Below the pieces are notes generated by a model. That model saw nothing but the letters and a program-made list of their open reading frames with translations. It was not told the origin of the DNA and ran no database searches. This document shows, piece by piece, positions 1 to 9,088 of a stretch of DNA of 24,963 bases; positions within the stretch are counted from its first letter, which is position 1, and each line of letters opens with the position of its first letter. Source of the stretch: DAONJL01 sp035405645 [NCBI: bacterium] (GTDB lineage: Bacteria > JAGOBX01 > DAONJL01); the NCBI GenBank assembly GCA_035405645.1, contig DAONJL010000039.1:1-24963 (forward strand). The letters run 5' to 3'. The position numbers and the translations under genes are program-made.

Positions 1-110
1 ATTTATTATGCTTTGCAGATGTTTTTTGCGGTTTTTATTACTGGAAGTTCCGTTAAATATAATTATTTGTCTCATCGTGTGGCTGAACTTCTCGCCTTGA
101 GAGCAAAATG
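1..110 (+). pseudogene. C-terminal tail of an ORF, possibly a transposase remnant, cut by the window edge
   Basis: Frame 1 is open from the first base to TGA at 108-110 and gives 36 residues ending SHRVAELLALRAK. I do not recognise the family from this tail. It matters because 55-90 matches 13053-13088 at 33 of 36 bases. In that copy the same reading frame (KYNYFSYRVAEL) follows directly on a broken transposase fragment. The three differences are one silent change and two conservative codon changes (Leu/Phe, His/Tyr), which fits formerly coding sequence. It may be the 3' end of a decayed insertion element, or the true end of a gene lying mostly left of the window. Confidence 0.35.
55..90 (+). 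repeat. 36-bp dispersed repeat, left copy
   Basis: This stretch matches 13053-13088 at 33 of 36 positions, in the same orientation, and its core GTGGCTGAACTT is exact. Weaker similarity continues downstream (TACTTTGCTAATAAAA at 112-127 against TACTTGACTAATAAAA at 13141-13156). That part is less telling because both are AT-rich. The likely explanation is two decayed copies of one mobile element. Confidence 0.6.
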
Positions 111-180
111 ATACTTTGCTAATAAAAGTGATAAAAAATAAGTTTATAATAATTTAAAAAGTGGTGAAGTGATGACGCCT

Positions 181-230
181 GTCCCCAATAAAGTCCCCAA
201 TAAATGTCCCCAATAACTGACACCAATAAA
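181..230 (+). repeat. Four tandem 12-13 bp units, GTCCCCAATAAA
   Basis: Units start at 181, 193, 206 and 219. The first two are identical 12-mers (GTCCCCAATAAA), the third lacks its last A, and the fourth is degenerate (GACACCAATAAA). The run is preceded by GACGCCT at 174-180. A single related unit with a similar lead (GACGTCT, then GACCCCAATAAA) lies at 4569-4587, exactly where the second copy of the 4.34-kb duplication starts. GC-rich words of this kind in an AT-rich genome look like mobile-element ends. That identity is inference; the tandem array itself is directly visible. Confidence 0.75.
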
Positions 231-264
231 CTGCAAATTTTTATTTTTTAAAAAGGACTAACAA

Positions 265-2634
265 TTAAAATAAGCCATGTTCTTTAAAGTAAGGAACATA
301 TTTTTTATCTATTTTGCCTATATGTTCTATAAGCCAATTTTTTAAGAATAAAAGAATATCAACTGATAAACCAACTTTACCATCCTGAATATCTTTAACT
401 GTTTCTGAAATTTTCTTAACAAAATTATCGTGTATTTGTTTATGACTCGGTCCTTCTGGATAATTAAATTCTTTAAAATATTTTTCTTCTGTTCCAAAAT
501 GCATTACAGCGTATTCTGCTAATTCATTCAGGATTTTATTTATAATTTTATCGCCTTGACCTAACTTTAATGCATTAAATAATTCATTAATTAATTTAAC
601 TAATCTTTTATGTTGTTCATCTATAATTTTTACATTAACGCTAAATTTATCATTCCAAACAAAAAGTTCATTTTCATTAAATGAAAGTGTTGATTTAATA
701 TTTTCATTTATTTTGAAATAGTCGATTTGATTGTTTAATTGTTCTGAAATATTATTGAATATAATAATATCAGTTACTGATTTTTCAGTTGCTTTTAAAT
801 TAATTTGTGATGAGTTTTTTATCTTTTCCATTGATTGTTCGATTAATGTTATTCCTTTTGTTTGTTCGTTCATACTAATTTTAATATTGTCACTTAATTT
901 CTCAATATTACTAACTGAATCAACCATAATAGTTAATTTTTTTGCTTGCTCTGATGTAACTTTATTTAGTTCATTCATAAAACTTTTTATTTTTTCAACC
1001 TGATTTATTATTTGATTATTACCTTCATTTGCTTCGGACATAGCATTATTTATTTGAGCACTTAATTTTGTAATAGAATTAAGATGAGATAAAATGTTTT
1101 TTAAAGAATTAGCAGTTTCAGTAGTTGCTAATTGTCCTTTTTCAGCCATTTTTACACCTTTTTTTGTGTCTTCTACTGCTTTTGAAATTTTCTCGTTTAT
1201 TGCATTAATAATAGCAACAATTTCTTTTGTAGAAGAAGCAGAGCGTTCAGCAAGTTTACGAACTTCATCAGCAACAACAGCAAAACCTTTACCATGATCA
1301 CCTGCTCTTGCTGCTTCTATTGCTGCATTTAATGCTAATAAATTTGTTTGTTCTGATATATCATCTATTACCTCTATTATTTTTTCTATGTTTTGTGAAC
1401 TACTATTTAATTCATCCATTACAACAAGTAAATTATTTAAACTATTATATATTTCTTTCATATTATTTGATGTTTGTATCATATTTTTATTGCTTTCATC
1501 AGCATATTTACCACTTTGAATAAGTATCTCATTTAATTCATTTATATTATTTGTTATTGAATTTATATTAGTTGACATTTGAACTATTGCAGCAGAAGAT
1601 TGATTTATTGAATCTTTCATTTCATTTACACCTTCTGCGATTTTATGTATTTGTTTAGACATATCTGTTGTTGAAATAACTATATTATTTACTAAATCAA
1701 CTTGATTTTTAATATTTTCTGTAATTGAATGTATTGTGGAACTAAATTCTAATATTGCTGCTGTTGTATTTTCTATTGCTTTTGTATTTTCTTTTGAAGC
1801 ATTTGCTATTTCTAATAATTTATTTGAAAAGTTATTTGATGATCTCAATATTTCTTTTGCACTGGTTTTTATATTGATTACTATTTGTTCTAAATTATCA
1901 AATAATTTATTACATAAATTTCCCATATTATCAAATTCATCTTCTATTTTTTTAATTGAATATCTATTTTTTAAATCATAACCTGCTGCTAATTTTATTA
2001 TTGATTCAAATTTCATTATTTTTTCTGAAAAGATTTTTAATTCTTTAAATGCTTTAATGGATAATAAAATAACAATTATAAAAAGAAATAATTGAAGAAA
2101 TTGAGTATATTTATTCATATTAGTTGCTGTTTCTGCAAATTGTCTTGTTGCTAAATCCATTTCTTTTAAAATTGGTATTGATAATTCATCAACTTTTAAT
2201 ATTTCTACTTTTATTTCTTCATTATTTTTATCTTCTGCTTTTAATACTTTTTCAATACTATTTTTATAATTATTCCAGATTTCACTTACTTTTAATAATT
2301 GATTTTTTATTTCATTATTTTTTGTTTTTGGTAATGTAACTTTTACTTTATCTGATATTGGACATTCCCCACCATTTAACAATGCATTTAATGAAACTTC
2401 ATATAATTCAATATCTTTTTTTAATAATGTTAAATATTTTTCATCATTGTATCTTAAAAATTCGTGGAATTCTTTTGCTATTTTTTGAGAAAGCATTCTT
2501 TGTCTGCCTACAATGTTTATAACATTACCAGATGATTTTTGTAAATTTAATAAATAATATGTAGAAAAAATTGCAATGAAGAAAAAAAGAATAATTAGAT
2601 AATAAGATATTTTTAGAGATTTTTTAATTGACAT
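265..2634 (-). CDS. Methyl-accepting chemotaxis protein with PilJ-like sensor and C-terminal hemerythrin domain (copy 1)
   Basis: This 789-residue chemoreceptor is predicted to signal to CheA/CheW and probably senses oxygen or redox. TM1 is at about 10-30. A PilJ/NarX-type periplasmic domain follows, with the motif [15 protein letters not shown] at 39-53. TM2 is at about 177-198, then a weak HAMP-like segment (about 200-250) and a long helical signalling domain. The signalling hairpin is canonical at about 428-465 ([18 protein letters not shown], then [16 protein letters not shown]). Residues 657-785 form a bacteriohemerythrin domain with every expected di-iron ligand: H675, H712, E716, H731, H735, H771 and D776. 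The start has a good SD (AAAGGAG) and lies 39 bp after the PHP gene, so it is probably the last gene of the operon. It is identical in protein to the copy at 4622-6991. No che genes are in the window. Confidence 0.95.
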   Translation of the reverse strand: MSIKKSLKISYYLIILFFFIAIFSTYYLLNLQKSSGNVINIVGRQRMLSQKIAKEFHEFLRYNDEKYLTLLKKDIELYEVSLNALLNGGECPISDKVKVTLPKTKNNEIKNQLLKVSEIWNNYKNSIEKVLKAEDKNNEEIKVEILKVDELSIPILKEMDLATRQFAETATNMNKYTQFLQLFLFIIVILLSIKAFKELKIFSEKIMKFESIIKLAAGYDLKNRYSIKKIEDEFDNMGNLCNKLFDNLEQIVINIKTSAKEILRSSNNFSNKLLEIANASKENTKAIENTTAAILEFSSTIHSITENIKNQVDLVNNIVISTTDMSKQIHKIAEGVNEMKDSINQSSAAIVQMSTNINSITNNINELNEILIQSGKYADESNKNMIQTSNNMKEIYNSLNNLLVVMDELNSSSQNIEKIIEVIDDISEQTNLLALNAAIEAARAGDHGKGFAVVADEVRKLAERSASSTKEIVAIINAINEKISKAVEDTKKGVKMAEKGQLATTETANSLKNILSHLNSITKLSAQINNAMSEANEGNNQIINQVEKIKSFMNELNKVTSEQAKKLTIMVDSVSNIEKLSDNIKISMNEQTKGITLIEQSMEKIKNSSQINLKATEKSVTDIIIFNNISEQLNNQIDYFKINENIKSTLSFNENELFVWNDKFSVNVKIIDEQHKRLVKLINELFNALKLGQGDKIINKILNELAEYAVMHFGTEEKYFKEFNYPEGPSHKQIHDNFVKKISETVKDIQDGKVGLSVDILLFLKNWLIEHIGKIDKKYVPYFKEHGLF

Positions 2635-2673
2635 AAAAAATTTCTCCTTTTAATTATTATAATTTTGTAATAA

Positions 2674-3333
2674 TTACAATTTTAGATTTAATATAATTTT
2701 TTCTGAATTGTCAAATATTTTTTTAATTTCAGCATTATTAAAACCAGCGCATTGAAGAATTTTAATTGCAGTTTGTTTTGTGATGAGGTCAGTATCTTTA
2801 TGCGAATCAGTATCAATTACAGTATTTTGGCAATCATATTTTTTAACTAATTGAGCTAAATGACCATTTGCTAATGAATGACCCTGTCGAGAGGTAATTT
2901 CTAAATTAACATTATTTTTAATAGCAAGTTGAACATCATTTTCATCAATTAAGCCAGGATGAGCTAATATATCTGCTTTACCAATTATCGCAGCGTGATT
3001 TGTGCCGACTGGAACAGGTTCAACTGGTGTCTCACCATGCACAACAACTAATTTGGCACCTAATAAACGAACTTCTTCAATCATAGCAGGAATATGTTCA
3101 GGTAAAACATAAGTTAATTCAATACCTGGAATACAACGAATATTATACAAAGAAGAATTATTAAATTTTTGACAGACTTCAATAACCATTGGAATTATCA
3201 TTTTATAATTGCTATAATCGCAATGGTCAGTAATAGCAACTGCTTTATAACCTTTACTAATTGCTTGAATAATTAATTCAGATGGACTTAAAATACCATC
3301 ACTTAAAAAAGTATGAGTGTGTAAATCAATCAT
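2674..3333 (-). CDS. PHP-domain metal-dependent phosphoesterase (copy 1)
   Basis: This 219-residue cytoplasmic protein is a stand-alone PHP domain of the histidinol-phosphatase-like group (COG1387 type). The metal-binding set is visible: HTH at H5/H7, D12, TDH at D36-H37, E72 in GIEL, H99 in VHGE, H125 in AHPG, and D176/H178 near the C-terminus. The family hydrolyses phosphate esters using two or three metal ions; the substrate here cannot be told. No other histidine-biosynthesis gene is nearby, so I do not call it hisK. It starts 6 bp after the PepSY-like gene with only a weak SD, which suggests translational coupling. It is identical to 7031-7690. Confidence 0.9.
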   Translation of the reverse strand: MIDLHTHTFLSDGILSPSELIIQAISKGYKAVAITDHCDYSNYKMIIPMVIEVCQKFNNSSLYNIRCIPGIELTYVLPEHIPAMIEEVRLLGAKLVVVHGETPVEPVPVGTNHAAIIGKADILAHPGLIDENDVQLAIKNNVNLEITSRQGHSLANGHLAQLVKKYDCQNTVIDTDSHKDTDLITKQTAIKILQCAGFNNAEIKKIFDNSEKIILNLKL

Positions 3334-3339
3334 AAAAAT

Positions 3340-3747
3340 TTAATCCAATTTTTTCTTGCTTTTTTTAGTAATTATTTTTTCTTTTTCTTCTGGCGCTTTT
3401 TTCCCATATAATTCTTTATTTTTTACATTTATTTTAGGACACGGTTTTGATTTAACTTTTTTTTTGGTAATCATTTCACCAGTATTTGCATTTATTTTTA
3501 TTTCTTTCCACATAGTATCAAAATTTTTTAAAAAGACTTTCCAGACAGGTCCTTTGGTATACCAGACGAGTTCAACTTTAACAGGATATAAATCAGGATA
3601 ACGAGATTGTGCTTTTTGTATTGCTTCAATAATTGAAAGATTAGCTTTGAAATCAAAAAAAGTAGAATCATTTTCTTCATCTTCAAGAGCAAAAGAAGAA
3701 AAAGAAAAAATAAAGAATAAAAAAAATAATATTTTAAAAGTTTTCAT
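3340..3747 (-). CDS. Small secreted protein with a PepSY-like domain (copy 1)
   Basis: This 135-residue protein has a clear signal peptide (hydrophobic 5-19, cleavage near ALA-type residues 19-21). Residues about 37-94 look like one PepSY-type unit: a helix IIEAIQKAQ, paired strands with a conserved Trp (VELVWYT, VWKVFL), and the ending IKINANTGEMI. PepSY domains are often linked to inhibition of secreted peptidases or to membrane-anchored redox proteins, but no role can be assigned here. The C-terminus (about 95-135) is lysine-rich and probably disordered. An AAGGT SD precedes the start. The identical copy is at 7697-8104. Confidence 0.7.
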   Translation of the reverse strand: MKTFKILFFLFFIFSFSSFALEDEENDSTFFDFKANLSIIEAIQKAQSRYPDLYPVKVELVWYTKGPVWKVFLKNFDTMWKEIKINANTGEMITKKKVKSKPCPKINVKNKELYGKKAPEEKEKIITKKSKKKLD

Positions 3748-3760
3748 AATTTTTACCTTA

Positions 3761-4558
3761 TTAATATTTAATAAATTTTAAATCATCTATTTCAGATTTT
3801 AAACCTTCTTCATCAAAATAAAAAGTATAAATACCATCTTTAATAGTGAAACAGAATTCTAATTTTTCAGGCTTTAAATTTGAAATATCGTCTTCTAAAT
3901 AGAATAAATCATAATACTGATTTAATTCAGTTTTAGATAATGGATAAGAAAAAGTTATATCAAGAATTTTAAATAAAATATTTACTTCATCTACATCATT
4001 TCTTAAAGTCAAAAGAGAAAAGTTATCAATATTATAAAGAATAATAAAATCATCAGCAATATAATTTGGTGTTTTATCAGTTATTTTAAAAAAACGCGAA
4101 TTAACAAATAGGGTATTTTTATTAATTCCATTATCATTTATAAAAGGTAAATTTTCATTAAATAAAAAAGCGTTGTTATTATCAGTAAAATAATAATGAT
4201 AAATACCTTCTGGCAAATAAAGAAGAGCAGAATAACTATAATCTAAATAATTGAAATAAGCAATTGTTTCTTCTCTTTTTTTAGTTAATTTATTTTCACA
4301 AACAATTTTTAATAGTTTATATTGATCTAAATAATTACCATAATATAATTTAAAAGGCACAACAAATAAATCCTGTTCTTTTGTTTTTTCAAAAGTTAAT
4401 ACTTCATCTTCAATTTTATTAATTTCAATTATAGAGATTTTAGACATTGATTTTTTATCAAGTTCGAAATTTTTATTTTCAGGGTCTGGAATAATATTAT
4501 TATCAACAATGAATTGATATTTATATTTACCTGGTTGTAATAAAATTTTTTTGACCAA
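3761..4558 (-). pseudogene. 5'-truncated CBM48-domain gene left by the duplication
   Basis: From Lys60 onward this matches the intact 322-residue protein at 8118-9086. The signal peptide and first half of the CBM48 domain, including the NNW ligand tryptophan motif, are missing. The apparent start (TTG at 4556-4558, then GTC) is created by the junction and has no SD. The copy also has one T fewer in the homopolymer at 4546-4552 and T4535 in place of C8892. Without a signal peptide any product would stay in the cytoplasm. I treat it as a pseudogene, although the downstream genes of copy 1 could still be transcribed through it. Confidence 0.85.
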
Positions 4559-4587
4559 GGACTTTAAGGACGTCTGACCCCAATAAA
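4558..4587. other. Duplication junction with filler and mobile-element-like word
   Basis: Copy 1 ends at 4557 and homology to the left flank resumes at 4574, leaving a 16-base filler at 4558-4573. The filler contains the short direct repeat AAGGAC-TTT-AAGGAC (from 4558) and GACGTCT. The stretch 4569-4587 matches 174-192 at 17 of 19 bases. This suggests that recombination or template switching at the GACGYCTGNCCCCAATAAA motif formed the tandem array. Confidence 0.7.
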
Positions 4588-4621
4588 CTGCAAATTTTTA
4601 TTTTTTAAAAAGGACTAACAA

Positions 4622-6991
4622 TTAAAATAAGCCATGTTCTTTAAAGTAAGGAACATATTTTTTATCTATTTTGCCTATATGTTCTATAAGCCAATTTTTT
4701 AAGAATAAAAGAATATCAACTGATAAACCAACTTTACCATCCTGAATATCTTTAACTGTTTCTGAAATTTTCTTAACAAAATTATCGTGTATTTGTTTAT
4801 GACTCGGTCCTTCTGGATAATTAAATTCTTTAAAATATTTTTCTTCTGTTCCAAAATGCATTACAGCGTATTCTGCTAATTCATTCAGGATTTTATTTAT
4901 AATTTTATCGCCTTGACCTAACTTTAATGCATTAAATAATTCATTAATTAATTTAACTAATCTTTTATGTTGTTCATCTATAATTTTTACATTAACGCTA
5001 AATTTATCATTCCAAACAAAAAGTTCATTTTCATTAAATGAAAGTGTTGATTTAATATTTTCATTTATTTTGAAATAGTCGATTTGATTGTTTAATTGTT
5101 CTGAAATATTATTGAATATAATAATATCAGTTACTGATTTTTCAGTTGCTTTTAAATTAATTTGTGATGAGTTTTTTATCTTTTCCATTGATTGTTCGAT
5201 TAATGTTATTCCTTTTGTTTGTTCGTTCATACTAATTTTAATATTGTCACTTAATTTCTCAATATTACTAACTGAATCAACCATAATAGTTAATTTTTTT
5301 GCTTGCTCTGATGTAACTTTATTTAGTTCATTCATAAAACTTTTTATTTTTTCAACCTGATTTATTATTTGATTATTACCTTCATTTGCTTCGGACATAG
5401 CATTATTTATTTGAGCACTTAATTTTGTAATAGAATTAAGATGAGATAAAATGTTTTTTAAAGAATTAGCAGTTTCAGTAGTTGCTAATTGTCCTTTTTC
5501 AGCCATTTTTACACCTTTTTTTGTGTCTTCTACTGCTTTTGAAATTTTCTCGTTTATTGCATTAATAATAGCAACAATTTCTTTTGTAGAAGAAGCAGAG
5601 CGTTCAGCAAGTTTACGAACTTCATCAGCAACAACAGCAAAACCTTTACCATGATCACCTGCTCTTGCTGCTTCTATTGCTGCATTTAATGCTAATAAAT
5701 TTGTTTGTTCTGATATATCATCTATTACCTCTATTATTTTTTCTATGTTTTGTGAACTACTATTTAATTCATCCATTACAACAAGTAAATTATTTAAACT
5801 ATTATATATTTCTTTCATATTATTTGATGTTTGTATCATATTTTTATTGCTTTCATCAGCATATTTACCACTTTGAATAAGTATCTCATTTAATTCATTT
5901 ATATTATTTGTTATTGAATTTATATTAGTTGACATTTGAACTATTGCAGCAGAAGATTGATTTATTGAATCTTTCATTTCATTTACACCTTCTGCGATTT
6001 TATGTATTTGTTTAGACATATCTGTTGTTGAAATAACTATATTATTTACTAAATCAACTTGATTTTTAATATTTTCTGTAATTGAATGTATTGTGGAACT
6101 AAATTCTAATATTGCTGCTGTTGTATTTTCTATTGCTTTTGTATTTTCTTTTGAAGCATTTGCTATTTCTAATAATTTATTTGAAAAGTTATTTGATGAT
6201 CTCAATATTTCTTTTGCACTGGTTTTTATATTGATTACTATTTGTTCTAAATTATCAAATAATTTATTACATAAATTTCCCATATTATCAAATTCATCTT
6301 CTATTTTTTTAATTGAATATCTATTTTTTAAATCATAACCTGCTGCTAATTTTATTATTGATTCAAATTTCATTATTTTTTCTGAAAAGATTTTTAATTC
6401 TTTAAATGCTTTAATGGATAATAAAATAACAATTATAAAAAGAAATAATTGAAGAAATTGAGTATATTTATTCATATTAGTTGCTGTTTCTGCAAATTGT
6501 CTTGTTGCTAAATCCATTTCTTTTAAAATTGGTATTGATAATTCATCAACTTTTAATATTTCTACTTTTATTTCTTCATTATTTTTATCTTCTGCTTTTA
6601 ATACTTTTTCAATACTATTTTTATAATTATTCCAGATTTCACTTACTTTTAATAATTGATTTTTTATTTCATTATTTTTTGTTTTTGGTAATGTAACTTT
6701 TACTTTATCTGATATTGGACATTCCCCACCATTTAACAATGCATTTAATGAAACTTCATATAATTCAATATCTTTTTTTAATAATGTTAAATATTTTTCA
6801 TCATTGTATCTTAAAAATTCGTGGAATTCTTTTGCTATTTTTTGAGAAAGCATTCTTTGTCTGCCTACAATGTTTATAACATTACCAGATGATTTTTGTA
6901 AATTTAATAAATAATATGTAGAAAAAATTGCAATGAAGAAAAAAAGAATAATTAGATAATAAGATATTTTTAGAGATTTTTTAATTGACAT
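4622..6991 (-). CDS. Methyl-accepting chemotaxis protein with PilJ-like sensor and hemerythrin domain (copy 2)
   Basis: The protein is identical to that at 265-2634: two TM segments, a PilJ-like sensor motif, a complete MCP signalling hairpin, and a C-terminal hemerythrin domain with all seven iron ligands. The SD is AAAGGAG. This copy lies 39 bp downstream of the second PHP gene and 63 bp upstream, in transcription order, of the truncated CBM48 fragment. Coexpression with the sugar transporter suggests taxis linked to carbon supply and oxygen or redox state. That link is inference from operon position. Confidence 0.95.
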   Translation of the reverse strand: MSIKKSLKISYYLIILFFFIAIFSTYYLLNLQKSSGNVINIVGRQRMLSQKIAKEFHEFLRYNDEKYLTLLKKDIELYEVSLNALLNGGECPISDKVKVTLPKTKNNEIKNQLLKVSEIWNNYKNSIEKVLKAEDKNNEEIKVEILKVDELSIPILKEMDLATRQFAETATNMNKYTQFLQLFLFIIVILLSIKAFKELKIFSEKIMKFESIIKLAAGYDLKNRYSIKKIEDEFDNMGNLCNKLFDNLEQIVINIKTSAKEILRSSNNFSNKLLEIANASKENTKAIENTTAAILEFSSTIHSITENIKNQVDLVNNIVISTTDMSKQIHKIAEGVNEMKDSINQSSAAIVQMSTNINSITNNINELNEILIQSGKYADESNKNMIQTSNNMKEIYNSLNNLLVVMDELNSSSQNIEKIIEVIDDISEQTNLLALNAAIEAARAGDHGKGFAVVADEVRKLAERSASSTKEIVAIINAINEKISKAVEDTKKGVKMAEKGQLATTETANSLKNILSHLNSITKLSAQINNAMSEANEGNNQIINQVEKIKSFMNELNKVTSEQAKKLTIMVDSVSNIEKLSDNIKISMNEQTKGITLIEQSMEKIKNSSQINLKATEKSVTDIIIFNNISEQLNNQIDYFKINENIKSTLSFNENELFVWNDKFSVNVKIIDEQHKRLVKLINELFNALKLGQGDKIINKILNELAEYAVMHFGTEEKYFKEFNYPEGPSHKQIHDNFVKKISETVKDIQDGKVGLSVDILLFLKNWLIEHIGKIDKKYVPYFKEHGLF

Positions 6992-7030
6992 AAAAAATTT
7001 CTCCTTTTAATTATTATAATTTTGTAATAA

Positions 7031-7690
7031 TTACAATTTTAGATTTAATATAATTTTTTCTGAATTGTCAAATATTTTTTTAATTTCAGCATTATTAAAA
7101 CCAGCGCATTGAAGAATTTTAATTGCAGTTTGTTTTGTGATGAGGTCAGTATCTTTATGCGAATCAGTATCAATTACAGTATTTTGGCAATCATATTTTT
7201 TAACTAATTGAGCTAAATGACCATTTGCTAATGAATGACCCTGTCGAGAGGTAATTTCTAAATTAACATTATTTTTAATAGCAAGTTGAACATCATTTTC
7301 ATCAATTAAGCCAGGATGAGCTAATATATCTGCTTTACCAATTATCGCAGCGTGATTTGTGCCGACTGGAACAGGTTCAACTGGTGTCTCACCATGCACA
7401 ACAACTAATTTGGCACCTAATAAACGAACTTCTTCAATCATAGCAGGAATATGTTCAGGTAAAACATAAGTTAATTCAATACCTGGAATACAACGAATAT
7501 TATACAAAGAAGAATTATTAAATTTTTGACAGACTTCAATAACCATTGGAATTATCATTTTATAATTGCTATAATCGCAATGGTCAGTAATAGCAACTGC
7601 TTTATAACCTTTACTAATTGCTTGAATAATTAATTCAGATGGACTTAAAATACCATCACTTAAAAAAGTATGAGTGTGTAAATCAATCAT
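7031..7690 (-). CDS. PHP-domain metal-dependent phosphoesterase (copy 2)
   Basis: Identical to the protein at 2674-3333, with H5, H7, D12, D36-H37, E72, H99, H125, D176 and H178 as the likely metal site. It sits between the PepSY-like gene (6-bp gap) and the chemoreceptor (39-bp gap) in the transporter operon. A role in sugar-phosphate or other phosphoester hydrolysis is possible but not shown. Confidence 0.9.
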   Translation of the reverse strand: MIDLHTHTFLSDGILSPSELIIQAISKGYKAVAITDHCDYSNYKMIIPMVIEVCQKFNNSSLYNIRCIPGIELTYVLPEHIPAMIEEVRLLGAKLVVVHGETPVEPVPVGTNHAAIIGKADILAHPGLIDENDVQLAIKNNVNLEITSRQGHSLANGHLAQLVKKYDCQNTVIDTDSHKDTDLITKQTAIKILQCAGFNNAEIKKIFDNSEKIILNLKL

Positions 7691-7696
7691 AAAAAT

Positions 7697-8104
7697 TTAA
7701 TCCAATTTTTTCTTGCTTTTTTTAGTAATTATTTTTTCTTTTTCTTCTGGCGCTTTTTTCCCATATAATTCTTTATTTTTTACATTTATTTTAGGACACG
7801 GTTTTGATTTAACTTTTTTTTTGGTAATCATTTCACCAGTATTTGCATTTATTTTTATTTCTTTCCACATAGTATCAAAATTTTTTAAAAAGACTTTCCA
7901 GACAGGTCCTTTGGTATACCAGACGAGTTCAACTTTAACAGGATATAAATCAGGATAACGAGATTGTGCTTTTTGTATTGCTTCAATAATTGAAAGATTA
8001 GCTTTGAAATCAAAAAAAGTAGAATCATTTTCTTCATCTTCAAGAGCAAAAGAAGAAAAAGAAAAAATAAAGAATAAAAAAAATAATATTTTAAAAGTTT
8101 TCAT
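7697..8104 (-). CDS. Small secreted protein with a PepSY-like domain (copy 2)
   Basis: Identical to 3340-3747: signal peptide, one PepSY-like unit at about 37-94, and a Lys-rich tail. It starts 13 bp after the intact CBM48 gene, with an AAGGT SD. Being exported beside a secreted glucan-binding protein and an ABC importer, it probably acts outside the cytoplasmic membrane. Confidence 0.7.
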   Translation of the reverse strand: MKTFKILFFLFFIFSFSSFALEDEENDSTFFDFKANLSIIEAIQKAQSRYPDLYPVKVELVWYTKGPVWKVFLKNFDTMWKEIKINANTGEMITKKKVKSKPCPKINVKNKELYGKKAPEEKEKIITKKSKKKLD

Positions 8105-8117
8105 AATTTTTACCTTA

Positions 8118-9086
8118 TTAATATTTAATAAATTTTAAATCATCTATTTCAGATTTTAAACCTTCTTCATCAAAATAAAAAGTATAAATACCATCTTTAA
8201 TAGTGAAACAGAATTCTAATTTTTCAGGCTTTAAATTTGAAATATCGTCTTCTAAATAGAATAAATCATAATACTGATTTAATTCAGTTTTAGATAATGG
8301 ATAAGAAAAAGTTATATCAAGAATTTTAAATAAAATATTTACTTCATCTACATCATTTCTTAAAGTCAAAAGAGAAAAGTTATCAATATTATAAAGAATA
8401 ATAAAATCATCAGCAATATAATTTGGTGTTTTATCAGTTATTTTAAAAAAACGCGAATTAACAAATAGGGTATTTTTATTAATTCCATTATCATTTATAA
8501 AAGGTAAATTTTCATTAAATAAAAAAGCGTTGTTATTATCAGTAAAATAATAATGATAAATACCTTCTGGCAAATAAAGAAGAGCAGAATAACTATAATC
8601 TAAATAATTGAAATAAGCAATTGTTTCTTCTCTTTTTTTAGTTAATTTATTTTCACAAACAATTTTTAATAGTTTATATTGATCTAAATAATTACCATAA
8701 TATAATTTAAAAGGCACAACAAATAAATCCTGTTCTTTTGTTTTTTCAAAAGTTAATACTTCATCTTCAATTTTATTAATTTCAATTATAGAGATTTTAG
8801 ACATTGATTTTTTATCAAGTTCGAAATTTTTATTTTCAGGGTCTGGAATAATATTATTATCAACAATGAATTGATATTTATATTTACCTGGCTGTAATAA
8901 AATTTTTTTTGACCAGATACCATTTTTAAATTCTAATTTTTCAGGAATCCAATTATTAAAAGAACCAATGATTAAAACTTCTTTATATTTTTTATCAATA
9001 ATTTTAAAAGTATGAGAAAATAAAAAATTATCACAACAGAAAATAACTAATATGATAAATAAAAAAATAAAATAATTATTTTTCAT
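8118..9086 (-). CDS. Secreted protein with N-terminal CBM48/AMPK-type glucan-binding domain
   Basis: The 322-residue protein has a signal peptide (about 1-24, before HTF). Residues about 26-102 fit the CBM48/AMPK-beta glycogen-binding fold: IIGSFNNW with ligand Trp46, then QPGKYKYQFIVDN and PDPEN. The second ligand Trp and the Lys of AMPK-beta are not conserved (Ile and Gln in their places), so binding may be weak. Residues about 120-190 (LPEGIYHYYFTDNN) and 245-310 (IKDGIYTFYFDEEG) look like two further degenerate copies of the same fold. The gene starts 2 bp after the sugar-binding lipoprotein gene. No catalytic domain is seen. I infer a periplasmic or surface accessory factor for glucan capture. 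It is the intact parent of the truncated copy at 3761-4558. Confidence 0.75.
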   Translation of the reverse strand: MKNNYFIFLFIILVIFCCDNFLFSHTFKIIDKKYKEVLIIGSFNNWIPEKLEFKNGIWSKKILLQPGKYKYQFIVDNNIIPDPENKNFELDKKSMSKISIIEINKIEDEVLTFEKTKEQDLFVVPFKLYYGNYLDQYKLLKIVCENKLTKKREETIAYFNYLDYSYSALLYLPEGIYHYYFTDNNNAFLFNENLPFINDNGINKNTLFVNSRFFKITDKTPNYIADDFIILYNIDNFSLLTLRNDVDEVNILFKILDITFSYPLSKTELNQYYDLFYLEDDISNLKPEKLEFCFTIKDGIYTFYFDEEGLKSEIDDLKFIKY

Positions 9087-9088
9087 TA

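Larger units (their letters stand above)
217..4557. repeat. 4.34-kb tandem duplication, copy 1
   Basis: Copy 1 aligns to 4574-8915 at a constant offset of 4357 bases until the T-run near its right end. The differences I can find are A222 against C4579, T4535 against C8892, and a T-run of 7 (4546-4552) against 8 (8903-8910). All the predicted proteins inside are identical between copies. The unit holds the chemoreceptor, the PHP phosphoesterase, the PepSY-like protein and a 5'-truncated CBM48 gene. The break at its right end falls inside the CBM48 gene, so copy 2, which joins on to the intact gene and transporter operon, has the ancestral arrangement on that side. Confidence 0.95.
4574..8915. 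repeat. 4.34-kb tandem duplication, copy 2
   Basis: Copy 2 carries the same genes as 217-4557. Its right end runs without a break into the intact 5' part of the CBM48 gene and the ABC transporter operon. It is therefore the copy in the original context on that side. Confidence 0.95.

Noticed and set aside
102-120. Inverted repeat AGCAAA / TTTGCT with a 7-base loop
   Set aside because: The stem is only 6 bp and no T-run follows, so it is not a terminator; it may be part of the decayed element at the left edge but cannot be shown to be.
731-2339. Open frames on the plus strand inside the chemoreceptor gene (and the same set at 5088-6696)
   Set aside because: They are antisense shadows of an AT-rich coding region, rich in Leu, Phe and Ser, without SD sites. 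They recur in both copies only because the DNA is duplicated.
2674-3333. Naming the PHP protein histidinol-phosphatase (hisK)
   Set aside because: The PHP metal motifs are shared by many enzymes, and no histidine-biosynthesis gene is nearby.
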